From: Hymenobacter cheonanensis
GTDB lineage: Bacteria; Bacteroidota; Bacteroidia; Cytophagales; Hymenobacteraceae
Length of the DNA stretch: 64,000 bases
NCBI RefSeq assembly: GCF_030581075.1
Contig: NZ_JAUQSW010000008.1
Span: 186,001-250,000, forward strand
Direction of reading: 5' to 3'
Positions 28,111 to 37,117 of this stretch are shown in pieces; positions within the stretch are counted from its first letter, which is position 1, and each line of letters opens with the position of its first letter. The notes beneath the pieces are model-generated. The model saw only the letters and a program-made list of their open reading frames with translations, ran no database searches and was not told the origin of the DNA. Made by a program: the position numbers and the translations under genes.

Positions 28111-28189
28111 GCTGAGCTTGTCGAAGCATCTTGGTCGTACCGCTAGGGTTATTCTGACGGTGCGACCAAGATGCTTCGACAAGCTCAGC
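28111..28189. repeat. 27-bp perfect inverted repeat, GCTGAGCTTGTCGAAGC family
   Basis: Arms 28111-28137 and 28163-28189 pair perfectly over 27 bases. This is a well-conserved member of the same family as the degenerate copy at 4184-4283. It lies between the convergent dnaA and HD-phosphohydrolase genes. Confidence 0.88.
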
Positions 28190-28231
28190 CTGACAGGTGT
28201 CTTAGCACGTTGTGTTAGTGGCAGGTAGCAC

Positions 28232-29461
28232 TTACAAAATCTCCTTCGGGTAGCAGATGTAATACTTCTGCACTCTCTGGCTAAGGGCCCGAATATTGGG
28301 TAGGTCCGACGCCTCCACCACGTTCACGACCTTGCCGAGCTTGGTGAGGATATTGATGGTTTCGTTGCTAGCCGGGTCGTAGGCCGTGTTGCTAAGGCGG
28401 CCGGTTATCATGAGCTGGCGGGCATCGTCGGCGGGCAGGCCAAACTGCTCGGCAATCAGCTCCACGATGCCGAGCTGAAACTCCTCGTCGTAGGGCTCGG
28501 GGCTGATGACGATTTTGAAGAGCTGCCGATTGAGCAGGCTCTTAGCCAGAAAGCTCAGTACCTTGTCTTCGTGGCTGGTCCACTGCTTGATGGCGGCCCA
28601 GATGTCGATGTCGTCGAGCTGCGTGAAGTGATTGAGAATGTGCGCGTCCTGCTCAAACTCGGCTAGGGTTACGGCGCGGCCCAGGAAGTAAGTAAGGCAG
28701 CTGCTGCCCGGCACGTGCACGCCCGAGCGCGCCAGGTCGCGGGCGCGCTGCATGGTGCGAATAACCATCTGCTCGGCGCTCGTAACGGTCTTGTGCAGAT
28801 ACACTTGCCAGTACATGAGCCGCCGGCTCACCAGGAAGTTTTCGACCGAATACACGGCTTTTTCTTCCAGCACCAGGCGCTCATCCACCACTTGCAGCAT
28901 CTTGATGAGACGGTCGGCGCCCGGCCGGCCCTCCTGCACGCCGGTATAGAACGAGTCGCGGTTGAGGTAGTCGAGCCGGTCCATATCCAATTGGGAGCTA
29001 ACCAGTTGGTGGAAAAATTCGCGTCCGTAGCTGCCCTTGAACATCTCGATGGCCAGGGTCAGCTTGCCGGGAAACTGCTCGTTGAGCCGCTCCATGAGAA
29101 AGAGCGAGAGCTGCTCGTGCGGCACGTCTTGGAAAATGCTGGTTTCCAGGGCGTGCGAGAGCGGGCCGTGGCCAATGTCGTGCAGCAGAATGGCAATCTG
29201 GGCAGCCTCACCCTCAGCGGCCGATATTTTCACGCCCTTGTCCTTGAGCGTGCGCAGGGCCAGCTGCATGAGGTGCATGGCCCCTAGCGCGTGGTGAAAG
29301 CGCGTGTGCAACGCCCCGGGATACACGAAGTTAGTGAGCCCTAGCTGCTGAATGCGGCGCAGCCGCTGAAAGTAGGGGTGCTCGATGAGGTCGAACAGCA
29401 GCTCGGTGGGCACCGTGACGAACCCGTACACGGGGTCGTTGAAAATCTTCTTTTTATTCAT
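28232..29461 (-). CDS. HD-domain phosphohydrolase (dNTPase/SAMHD1-like)
   Basis: 409 residues from ATG 29459-29461 (MNKKKIFNDPVYGF); the frame stays open to 29743 but the extension is low-complexity. The HD metal-site residues appear in HTRFHHALGAMHLM, ILLHDIGHGPLSHALE and LDMDRLDYLNRD. Proteins of this class hydrolyse deoxynucleotide triphosphates or related nucleotides; the exact substrate here is not clear. It runs divergently from porX with a 225-base gap. Confidence 0.88.
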   Translation of the reverse strand: MNKKKIFNDPVYGFVTVPTELLFDLIEHPYFQRLRRIQQLGLTNFVYPGALHTRFHHALGAMHLMQLALRTLKDKGVKISAAEGEAAQIAILLHDIGHGPLSHALETSIFQDVPHEQLSLFLMERLNEQFPGKLTLAIEMFKGSYGREFFHQLVSSQLDMDRLDYLNRDSFYTGVQEGRPGADRLIKMLQVVDERLVLEEKAVYSVENFLVSRRLMYWQVYLHKTVTSAEQMVIRTMQRARDLARSGVHVPGSSCLTYFLGRAVTLAEFEQDAHILNHFTQLDDIDIWAAIKQWTSHEDKVLSFLAKSLLNRQLFKIVISPEPYDEEFQLGIVELIAEQFGLPADDARQLMITGRLSNTAYDPASNETINILTKLGKVVNVVEASDLPNIRALSQRVQKYYICYPKEIL

Positions 29462-29686
29462 CGCAAGCAAGGCGCGGCCCGGGGGTAGGCTAGGGGGCGT
29501 TGGCCGGGGTTTGGGGCAGGTTGGCCGACTAAGCGGCGCTTTGAAGAACCCAAACCCCGGTTTTGCGGTAAAGCTACGGACGGCCCGCCTACGCCCCGGC
29601 ATACTAGGGGCGGGCCAGCCGCCGTTAAGAACGCTACCGCTTACCCATTTTCCCACCGCGCGAAGCCTGCCTTGGCGCCCCTGCTT

Positions 29687-31255
29687 ATGCAACGATACTC
29701 CATTCTTTGGGCCGACGACGAAATTGACCTCCTCAAGCCGCATATCCTGTTTCTCAAGGAGAAAGGTTACGATGTGACGCCCGTAAACTCGGGCGCCGAT
29801 GCGCTGGAAGAAGTGCAGGAAAACTCGTACGACCTAGTTTTTCTGGATGAGAATATGCCTGGCCTCACCGGCCTCGAAACGCTCACCGAAATCAAGGTGG
29901 TGCGCCCCACGGTGCCCGTGGTGATGATTACCAAGAGCGAGGAGGAGCACATTATGGAGGGCGCCATCGGCGCTAAAATTGCCGATTACCTCATCAAGCC
30001 CGTCAACCCGAACCAGATTCTGCTGTCGGTGAAAAAAGTGCTGGATAACAAGCGCTTGGTGACCGAAGCTACCAACTCGGGCTACCAGCGCGACTTCCGC
30101 CAGTTGGGTATGCAGCTCTCCGACCGCCTCTCGCCCTCGGAGTGGGTAGATGTGTACAAGAAGCTGACCTACTGGGAGTTGGAAATCAATGAAACCGAAG
30201 GCAAGAGCATGGCCGAGGTGTTCAACATGCAGAAGGACGAGGCCAACACCTACTTCGGCCGCTTCATCATTGAGAACTACGAGGATTGGGTGAACGGCCG
30301 CGATAAGGACGCGCCCATGATGTCGCACCAGTTGTTCAAGGAAAAAGTGTTTCCGCTGATGAAGCAGACCGGCGATACGCCGGTGTACTTCGTGCTCATC
30401 GACAACCTGCGCTACGACCAGTGGAAAGTGCTCGAACCTATTATTGCCGAGCTGTTTACGGTGGATAGCGAGGAGCTGTACTACAGCATTCTGCCCACCA
30501 CCACGGCCTACGCCCGCAATGCCATCTTCGCGGGTATGATGCCCGGTGATATTCAAAAAAAATACCCCAACCTGTGGGTGTGGGACGAGGATGAGGAAGG
30601 CAAGAACCTGCACGAGGCCGAGTTCCTGGAAATCAACTTCCAGCGCAACAACCAAAAGGCCAAGCACAGCTACCACAAGATAACCAACTTGCAGGCCGGC
30701 AAGGACTTGCTGGGCAAGATGAGCAACCTGCACAACAACTATAAGCTCAACGTTATCGTCTATAACTTTGTGGATATGCTTTCGCACGCCCGCACCGATA
30801 TGGCGATGATACGCGAGCTGGCCGCCGACGAAAGCGCCTACCGCAGCCTCACCCGCTCGTGGTTTCTGCACTCGCCGCTCTACGAGATGCTGCAAACTAT
30901 TTCGGAGAAAAAGGGTAAGCTCATCATCACCACCGACCACGGCACCATCCGCGTAAAGCGCCCGTATAAGATTGTGGGCGACCGCAATACGAATACCAAC
31001 CTGCGCTACAAGCACGGCCGCAACCTGGGCTTCGACGAGAGCCGCGACATTTACGTGGTGCGCAAGCCGGAGAGCATTTTTCTGCCCCGCGAAAACGTGA
31101 GTACGGCCTACGTCTTCACGCTAGGCGACTATTTCTTCGCCTACCCCAACAACTACAATTACTACGTGAACTACTACAAGGACACCTTCCAGCACGGCGG
31201 CGTGTCGTTGGAGGAGTGCATCATTCCGTACATCACGCTCACGGCGAAGGGCTAG
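29687..31255 (+). CDS. porX: PorX: response regulator with PglZ domain (type IX secretion)
   Basis: 522 residues from ATG 29687 (MQRYSILWADDE). Receiver domain residues: DDE near 9-11, phospho-acceptor Asp in LVFLDENMPG near 54 and Lys in DYLIKPVNP near 104. The rest is a PglZ/alkaline phosphatase-like domain with VYFVLIDNLRYDQWK, STILPTTT-like YSILPTTTAYARN and TTDHGTIRVK, metal-binding motifs seen in PorX. In Bacteroidota, PorX works with the kinase PorY and a sigma factor to control type IX secretion genes. The porY partner is not in this window. Confidence 0.93.
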   Translation: MQRYSILWADDEIDLLKPHILFLKEKGYDVTPVNSGADALEEVQENSYDLVFLDENMPGLTGLETLTEIKVVRPTVPVVMITKSEEEHIMEGAIGAKIADYLIKPVNPNQILLSVKKVLDNKRLVTEATNSGYQRDFRQLGMQLSDRLSPSEWVDVYKKLTYWELEINETEGKSMAEVFNMQKDEANTYFGRFIIENYEDWVNGRDKDAPMMSHQLFKEKVFPLMKQTGDTPVYFVLIDNLRYDQWKVLEPIIAELFTVDSEELYYSILPTTTAYARNAIFAGMMPGDIQKKYPNLWVWDEDEEGKNLHEAEFLEINFQRNNQKAKHSYHKITNLQAGKDLLGKMSNLHNNYKLNVIVYNFVDMLSHARTDMAMIRELAADESAYRSLTRSWFLHSPLYEMLQTISEKKGKLIITTDHGTIRVKRPYKIVGDRNTNTNLRYKHGRNLGFDESRDIYVVRKPESIFLPRENVSTAYVFTLGDYFFAYPNNYNYYVNYYKDTFQHGGVSLEECIIPYITLTAKG

Positions 31256-31280
31256 CGCCGAAAGGCTAGTCAACAGCCAG

Positions 31281-31323
31281 GCGGCGGCGTGGAGCGAGTT
31301 ATTCGCTTTGCGCCGCCGCTTTT
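31281..31323 (+). terminator. Terminator after porX
   Basis: GCGGCGGCG (31281-31289) pairs with CGCCGCCGC (31311-31319), followed by TTTT. Confidence 0.75.
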
Positions 31324-31426
31324 GTGTATGCTGGTAGGGCACTAGCCAGGGCTGGCTAGGGTGGTCGGCCTACATTTGGTAGCAGCAAGCTACTGGCGAG
31401 CGTTACAGCGGCTAGCCCGACTTTTT

Positions 31427-32662
31427 ATGACCGCGCATTACTATCCGCAAGACCTGGCCGAGGCCCTGCAAGCGTGCTGGCCTGCCGCCGCCGCGCCGCT
31501 GCCCGCGCCCGCCGTGCTCACCGATTTTATTTCGGTGCTCTACCAGGCCAGCCTGCTGTTTGAGGAAGGCCGGGCGGTAGAGGCCAACGTGGCCCTGGCC
31601 ACCGCCGCGCAGCTCGAAGCCCGGCCGGTAGCGCTTACCGACTTCCACTTTGTGCGCTTCGGCACGCCCCGGGCCTACAACGAGCAGGAATTACGCCGCC
31701 TGAGCCCGGCCGTGCAGCCGCCCGGCAGCCTGCTGGCCGTAGAGGCTAGCGGCCAGGAGCTGCGTATTTGGGGCATGCTATTTAGTGAGCACGTGTGGGA
31801 CCGGGGCGGCGATGGGCCGCGCCTGGTGCCATCGGCCGCGCCCCCGGCGCTGCTGGTGCAGGTGAGCGGGCCGGGCAGCCTGGTATTTTACTACGGCGCG
31901 CAGCGGCTGCTGACGTTGCAGCGCGGGCGCATCGAGGGGCACGGCTTTTTGCAGTTTCCGCGGGCCTGGGGCAACAACCGCTTTCTGGAAAACCACCTGC
32001 TGGCCGGCGGGCTGCTGGGCCCGGCCCCGCTGTCGCTACTGCACGAGGAATTGATGGTGCAATTCACGCTCTATATGCAGCGGCGGGCCCTGGCCGGCAC
32101 CCGCGATGGCGGCCACGGCGGGCTGGTGGTGCTGGTGCCCACGGCACGGGTGCCCGAGTTGCTGGGCACTGATAAGCTGCTGCGGCCCAAGTACCCGCTG
32201 CAAGCCGCCGGCGCCGGCCCCCGCTTCCCCCTGCTGGTGCAGGCCATTGTGCGCCGGCTGCTGGCCAGGGGCGAAGCCACCTGGGAAGCCCTACAGCAGG
32301 CGCAGGATACCGAGGTGCTGGCCCTCACCGCGCGCATCGAGCGCTTTGCTGCCTACCTCGCCGGCATGACCGCCGTAGACGGGGCGCTGGTGCTGACGCA
32401 ACAGGTTGAAATAGTAGGCTTTGGGGTGGAAATTCAAGCTAGCCAGCTACCCCTCGACCAGGTATACCGCGCCCTCAACGTGGAGGGCACCGAGCTACAG
32501 CCCGTGGCCGTGGACCACGGCGGCACTCGCCACCGCGCCGCCTACCGCGTGTGCCTGGCCGCCCCCGATTGCCTGGCTATCGTGGTGTCGCAGGATGGTG
32601 GCGTGCAGTTCGTGCACAACCAAGAGGGCCGGGTGGTTTTCTGGGACCAACTGTCTTTCTAA
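31427..32662 (+). CDS. DAC-domain protein, putative diadenylate cyclase
   Basis: 411 residues from ATG 31427 (MTAHYYPQDLAEAL). The N-terminal 270 residues look like the DACNV-type sensor domain found ahead of diadenylate cyclase domains. The C-terminal part carries the two hallmarks of that cyclase: DGALVL near residue 324 (DGA) and GTRHRAAYRV near 370 (RHRAA), followed by CLAIVVSQDGG. Active enzymes make c-di-AMP from ATP. The catalytic domain is short, so activity is likely but unproven. Confidence 0.7.
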   Translation: MTAHYYPQDLAEALQACWPAAAAPLPAPAVLTDFISVLYQASLLFEEGRAVEANVALATAAQLEARPVALTDFHFVRFGTPRAYNEQELRRLSPAVQPPGSLLAVEASGQELRIWGMLFSEHVWDRGGDGPRLVPSAAPPALLVQVSGPGSLVFYYGAQRLLTLQRGRIEGHGFLQFPRAWGNNRFLENHLLAGGLLGPAPLSLLHEELMVQFTLYMQRRALAGTRDGGHGGLVVLVPTARVPELLGTDKLLRPKYPLQAAGAGPRFPLLVQAIVRRLLARGEATWEALQQAQDTEVLALTARIERFAAYLAGMTAVDGALVLTQQVEIVGFGVEIQASQLPLDQVYRALNVEGTELQPVAVDHGGTRHRAAYRVCLAAPDCLAIVVSQDGGVQFVHNQEGRVVFWDQLSF

Positions 32663-32688
32663 ACCTAAACGCGAAGTTTTGCAAAATA

Positions 32689-32735
32689 ACAAGCGGCTAC
32701 GCCAGGGCTTTTCTACCCCTGGCGTAGCCGCTTGT
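32689..32735. terminator. Bidirectional terminator
   Basis: A 19-bp perfect stem, ACAAGCGGCTACGCCAGGG at 32689-32707 and its complement at 32717-32735, in the 98-base gap between two convergent genes. Confidence 0.85.
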
Positions 32736-32760
32736 TGGCGGGCTAGTGCAGCCTGTTGGC

Positions 32761-34026
32761 CTAGGTCTTCTGCTTCTTCTTCTTGGCCGCCGGAAACAGC
32801 ACGTTGTTCAGAATCAGGCGGTAGCCGGGCGAGTTGGGGTGCAGCGAGAGGTCGGTGGGCTCTTCGCCCACGAGGTGCTGGTAGTCTTCCGGGTCGTGGC
32901 CGCCGTAGAACGTCCAGGTGCCTTTGCCGAGGGTGCCGTGCATGTAGCGCACCTCGCCGTCCTGTTTGGTTTCGCCCATCACGATAACGTCGGGCTTGAT
33001 GAGGCTTTTGCGGAAGGCCGTGGTTTGGCCCATGAAGCCATGGATGGTTTTCTCGTGGTTCTGGGTCAGCATGGTCGGCACCGGGTCGTACTTGGCCGAG
33101 AAGGTAAAGAGCTGGAAATAATCGTTTTGCTCGTAGAGGCCGCGCTCCTGGGGCTGCATGTCGATGTTGGAGTACTCGTACTGCAACGGGTTCATATAGA
33201 GCTGGAAGTTCTGGAAGGCCAGCGTGCGGTTGAAGTTGAGCTTGCTCTGGGCGTTGGGGTCGGCGGGGTCGCCGTCGTACATGCTCTCGACCATATCGAC
33301 CCCTAGCCCGGCCAGGGCGATGTCGTAGCTATCGGTGGCCGAGCACATGGCAAACATGAAGCCGCCACCCGCGATAAACTCCTGCATTTTCACGGCTTCG
33401 GCCGCCTTCATCTCGCTCACCTTCTTGAAGTTGTTGCGCTTGGCGGCGGCCTCGGCCTCGCGCTGCTGCTGCTGGTACCAGGGCGCGTAGCGGTAGGTAG
33501 CGTAAAACTTGCCGTACTCGCCGGTGAAGTCTTCGTGGTGCAGGTGCAGCCAGTCGTACTTAGGCAGCACGCCCGAGAGCACCTCGTCGTCGTAAATCTT
33601 GTCGTAAGGAATCTCGGCGTAGGTGAGCACCATCGTCACGGCGTCATCCCAGGGCTGCTTGCCCTTGGGCGTATACACCGCTATTTTGGGCACCTTCTCC
33701 AGCTTCATCACGTCCATGTTGGCGTCGGGGTCGGCTATCTGCTGCAAAATGCCGGTGTACTGCGCCTCCGAGATAGTCTGGAAGGTGATGCCGCGCACGT
33801 TCAGCTCATTTTCTACGGCCGGCTGGGCCTCGCAGGCAAAGGAACCGCCCTTATAATTGAGCAGCCAGTCGATTTCTATCTGCTTGCTCAACGCCCAGTA
33901 GCACAGGCCATAAGCCTTCAGGCATTCCTTCTGGGTATTGTCCATTGGGATAAAAATGTGGTTGGCGCGGGCCCCGAGGGCCGGGGCCAGCAACACCAAC
34001 AGCAGGGCAAGACGCTTCAGCAACAT
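32761..34026 (-). CDS. Exported 'asparagine synthetase B'-named family protein, function unknown
   Basis: 421 residues from ATG 34024-34026 (MLLKRLALLLVLLAPALGARA, a signal peptide). The sequence IFIPMDNTQKECLKAYGLCYW and the EFIAGGGFMFAMCSATDSYDIALAG block match a Bacteroidota family commonly labelled asparagine synthetase B. There are no glutamine amidotransferase or synthetase motifs, so that name is not supported. YGGHDPEDYQH near the C-terminus may bind metal or carbohydrate. Function is unknown and the location is probably periplasmic. Confidence 0.7.
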   Translation of the reverse strand: MLLKRLALLLVLLAPALGARANHIFIPMDNTQKECLKAYGLCYWALSKQIEIDWLLNYKGGSFACEAQPAVENELNVRGITFQTISEAQYTGILQQIADPDANMDVMKLEKVPKIAVYTPKGKQPWDDAVTMVLTYAEIPYDKIYDDEVLSGVLPKYDWLHLHHEDFTGEYGKFYATYRYAPWYQQQQREAEAAAKRNNFKKVSEMKAAEAVKMQEFIAGGGFMFAMCSATDSYDIALAGLGVDMVESMYDGDPADPNAQSKLNFNRTLAFQNFQLYMNPLQYEYSNIDMQPQERGLYEQNDYFQLFTFSAKYDPVPTMLTQNHEKTIHGFMGQTTAFRKSLIKPDVIVMGETKQDGEVRYMHGTLGKGTWTFYGGHDPEDYQHLVGEEPTDLSLHPNSPGYRLILNNVLFPAAKKKKQKT

Positions 34027-34184
34027 ACTTTTGAGGGCTAAGGGGCTAGCCGGGCAAACGAGCCCGCTGCTACCGTAGTTCAAGGTACGGGCCGCTTGGC
34101 AAATTTTGCGGCCTGGGCTAGCCCGGGCTGCTGTTCTGATGCCCGCCGCGGCGTTTACCCCATCTGCAAAAGAGTTATCAACCC

Positions 34185-35435
34185 ATGAGTTTTCTGGAAA
34201 ACATCCGCGAGGCGCTGCGCTCCATCTCCGGCAATTTGCTGCGCACCATTCTCACGGCGCTCATTGTGAGCATCGGGCTCATGGCCCTGGTGGGCATCCT
34301 CACCGCCATTGATGCCATGCGCCACTCGCTGGGCGAAACCTTCGCCAGCCTCGGGGCCAATGCCTTCGAAATCAAGGCGAAGGGCTACAATAACCGCTTC
34401 CGGCGCGGCGGCGTGCAGGGCAAGCAGTACCCGCCCCTGAGCTATTTGCAAGCCACGCTCTACAAAAAGGAGTTGACCCGCCGCGAGCCGGGCACGGTGG
34501 TGGGCGTGTCGGCCTTCATCAGCGGGGCCACCGAAATAAAGGCGGGGGGCCAGAAAACTAATCCCAACATGCAGGTAGTGGCCGGCGACGAAAACTACCT
34601 GCGCATCCAGAGCTACGCCCTCACCCAGGGCCGCACCTTCTCGCCGGCCGAGCTGAACACCGGGGCCAACGTGGCCATCATCGGCCAGGAAATGAAGGAT
34701 AAGCTTTTTCCGCAGGCTAGCCCCGTGGGCCGCTACATCTACGCCCTGGGCAAGCGCTTTCAGGTGGTGGGCCTGCTCGAAAAAAGCGGCAGCACCATGG
34801 GCGGTGGGGGCGGGGCCGACCGCCTGCTGCTGGTGCCCCTCGAAACCGGCAACCAGCTGCCCCGCAACGGCGCCCTGACTTACGATGTAAAAACGGCCAC
34901 GCCCACCGCTGCCTCGCTCGGCTTCCTGCAAAGCCAGGCCACCGGCGTGATGCGCGCCGTGCGCAACGACCGCCTGGGCCAGGAAGACTCGTTCGACATC
35001 GAAAGCCCCGAGTCGCTGGCCGGCACCCTCGATTCGCTCACCGGCAAGATGCAGGTGGCGGGCGGGATTATCGCCTTTCTGGCGCTGCTGGGGGCTAGCA
35101 TCGCGCTCATGAACATCATGCTGGTATCGGTGACGGAGCGCACCCGCGAAATCGGCATCCGCAAGGCCTTGGGCGCCACGGCGCGGCAGGTGCGGCTCCA
35201 GTTTCTGCTGGAGGCCATTGTGATTTGTGTGCTGGGGGGCACGTTCGGCATCCTGCTAGGGGTGGGCGCCGGCAATGCCGTGGCCGTGCTGGCGGGCAGC
35301 AAATCCTTTCTGGTGCCCTGGGGCTGGGTAGGGGTGGGGCTCACCATCTGCATCTCGGTAGGCTTACTGGCCGGCTCGTACCCTGCCGGCAAGGCCGCTG
35401 CCCTCGACCCCATCGACAGCCTGCGCTATGAGTAA
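34185..35435 (+). CDS. ABC transporter permease, MacB/FtsX family
   Basis: 416 residues. An N-terminal membrane helix (residues 20-45) is followed by a large periplasmic domain (to about 280) and three C-terminal helices, the MacB/LolC layout. The stretch VSVTERTREIGIRKALGATARQV after the second helix is the conserved FtsX-domain signature. These permeases work with an ATPase and often export peptides or lipoproteins. No ATPase gene is adjacent, so the partner must be elsewhere. The end overlaps the following lipoprotein start by 8 bases. Confidence 0.9.
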   Translation: MSFLENIREALRSISGNLLRTILTALIVSIGLMALVGILTAIDAMRHSLGETFASLGANAFEIKAKGYNNRFRRGGVQGKQYPPLSYLQATLYKKELTRREPGTVVGVSAFISGATEIKAGGQKTNPNMQVVAGDENYLRIQSYALTQGRTFSPAELNTGANVAIIGQEMKDKLFPQASPVGRYIYALGKRFQVVGLLEKSGSTMGGGGGADRLLLVPLETGNQLPRNGALTYDVKTATPTAASLGFLQSQATGVMRAVRNDRLGQEDSFDIESPESLAGTLDSLTGKMQVAGGIIAFLALLGASIALMNIMLVSVTERTREIGIRKALGATARQVRLQFLLEAIVICVLGGTFGILLGVGAGNAVAVLAGSKSFLVPWGWVGVGLTICISVGLLAGSYPAGKAAALDPIDSLRYE

Positions 35436-36387
35436 GCCTGGCAGCCGGGCCCTGCTGGCCGCCGCCTGGGCGTTGGAATTGGGGCTAGCCGGGTGTGGCT
35501 CTCCTTCCACGAAGAATGGCGAAAAAGCGCCGGCGCGGTATACCAGCCACGTTGCGGCCGTAGTGACGCGCACGCAGGCCCTGGCGCCCCCGCCGCCCGG
35601 CGCGGCCCCCGCCGCCGGTAGCGCGCAAATCAACACGGTGACGGAACTGCTGCCGGCAGCGCGCTTCGAAGTGCCCTAGGTAACGCTGCCCGATACTGCC
35701 GCCAGCCGCCGCATCAATGCGGTACTGACCCAACTGCTGCTCACCGATTTTTTGGAGGACAGCGCACGTCAGTCCGTGCCCCACACCTCCACGCTGCCTA
35801 GCGATTTGCAGCAGGAGGGCACCCGCGGGCCCACCGCCGTACAAGCCATCAGGCAGGCCGTTGCTGAGTATGAGGCCAACAACCAGGTGGGAGTATTCGG
35901 CACCAGCTTCGAGGTGCTCTACAACCAGAAAAACGTGCTGTCGCTGGCCCTGACCACCGAGTACTCGGGTGCCTATCCGTGGGCGGCTACCCGGCACGCC
36001 ACCTTCGATTTGCGCACCGGGCGCCGGCTAGCCCTGGCCGACCTGCTGGCCGATACGCTAGCCCTGCGCCGCCGCTGGCACGCACGCATCAACAGCCGCC
36101 TGGCCGCCTATCAGAAAGAAGTAGCGCGCGAGTACAAGGACGCCCCCGCTGCCTGGGCCACAGTGCGCGACTACACTGGCTGGAGCGATACCCTGCGGCA
36201 AGTGCGGCCGGCCCGCCGCCCACCGCTCCGCGAGTTCGCCTGCACCGCGCGCGGGCTCGTGCTATACACTAGCTTCGAGTTTCCACACGCCGCAATGGCC
36301 CTGGCGCCGCCAGATGACTACCTGTTTCCCTATGCCAGCCTGCGGCCGGGGCTAGCACCCGGCAATCTGCTGCCAGGCTCGCGCTGA
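35428..36387 (+). pseudogene. Lipoprotein gene broken by an in-frame TAG
   Basis: A continuous frame from ATG 35428 to TGA 36387 except for TAG at 35677-35679, between RFEVP and VTLPDTAAS. The N-terminus has a lipobox (LGLAGC). The part after the stop resembles DUF3298/RsiV-type extracellular proteins: ALTTEYSGAYPWAATRHATFDLRTGRRLALADLL. An alternative is re-start at TTG 35752. A single base change would restore the gene, so recent inactivation or a sequencing error are the two options. It overlaps the upstream permease gene, so it was probably in one operon with it. Confidence 0.7.
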
Positions 36388-36414
36388 ATAGAATTAACTT
36401 AACGCAGGCGTTTA

Positions 36415-36446
36415 TACATTTGCAAAACTTTCCATTTGTGCAAATG
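36415..36446 (+). promoter_or_regulatory. Promoter overlapped by an inverted-repeat operator
   Basis: TACATTTG at 36415-36422 fits the -7 element. CATTTGCA (36417-36424) and TGCAAATG (36439-36446) form a perfect 8-bp inverted repeat with centres 22 bases apart. The right half contains the ATG of the XRE regulator gene, so binding would cover the promoter and start codon: a likely autorepressor site. Confidence 0.55.
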
Positions 36447-37043
36447 CCCACTCCCTCATCCATCGGCCAGCGCTTTACCCAACTTATTCAGCATTTGGGA
36501 TTGAGTAAAAATGCCTTCGCGCAGTCGCTGGATAAGACCGCAACTGTCATTCAACATTTGGTGGATGAGCGTAATAAACCAGGTTACGACCTGTTGTGCA
36601 AGGTTTTTGAGATGTATCCAAATGTATCAAAAGACTGGCTAATGGAAGGCGTGGGCCCTATGTTGAAAACTGATGCTTTTGGTCATCCCGAGACTGCCGG
36701 TTCCCCGGCTCCCTCACCTGCACAGCCAGAAGCTGACTTGTTTGCTGCCCCCACGGCCCCGGTTGAGTTACCTGCTCCGTCCGTAGCGCCGCCGCCTGCT
36801 CCGGTTCCCGTAGAAGCTGCCGCTGCCCCGCTGCCTGCCGTAGTCGCATTGCCGCCCGCCGTAGTTGCCCCAGGCCCCACTGCCCCGCCGCCCGCCGCCG
36901 CGCCCGACCCGGCCTACCTCACTGTAGCCCTGCAAACGCAGTACTTGCAGCACCAGCTAGCCCTGGCCGAGCAGCGCAACCAGCACCTGCTGGAGCAGCA
37001 GGCGCTTATGCAGCAGCTAGTAGCCGTGCTACAAGGCCGATAG
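36444..37043 (+). CDS. XRE-type helix-turn-helix regulator with P/A-rich linker
   Basis: 199 residues from ATG 36444. Residues 5-70 form an XRE/Cro-like HTH (IGQRFTQLIQHLGLSKNAFAQSL, then VIQHLVDERNKPGYDLLCKV). Residues 85-165 are a Pro/Ala/Val-rich disordered linker, and the last 35 residues are a Gln-rich coiled coil, probably for oligomerisation. The HTH type is common in Bacteroidota. The promoter/operator overlap just upstream suggests autoregulation. Confidence 0.82.
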   Translation: MPTPSSIGQRFTQLIQHLGLSKNAFAQSLDKTATVIQHLVDERNKPGYDLLCKVFEMYPNVSKDWLMEGVGPMLKTDAFGHPETAGSPAPSPAQPEADLFAAPTAPVELPAPSVAPPPAPVPVEAAAAPLPAVVALPPAVVAPGPTAPPPAAAPDPAYLTVALQTQYLQHQLALAEQRNQHLLEQQALMQQLVAVLQGR

Positions 37044-37060
37044 AAAAATGTATAAAGCAA

Positions 37061-37098
37061 AAAAGCCCGGTGCTACCATTTGGTAGCACCGGGCTTTT
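37061..37098. terminator. Bidirectional terminator
   Basis: An 18-bp perfect stem, AAAAGCCCGGTGCTACCA at 37061-37078 and its complement 37081-37098, with a T tract on both strands, between convergent genes. Confidence 0.9.
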
Positions 37099-37117
37099 TA
37101 TTTGACTAGCAAGCCGC

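Noticed and set aside
32761-34026. Asparagine synthetase B as a functional name
   Set aside because: No amidotransferase Cys or ATP-pyrophosphatase motif is visible and the protein has a signal peptide; the common label appears to be a carried-over name.
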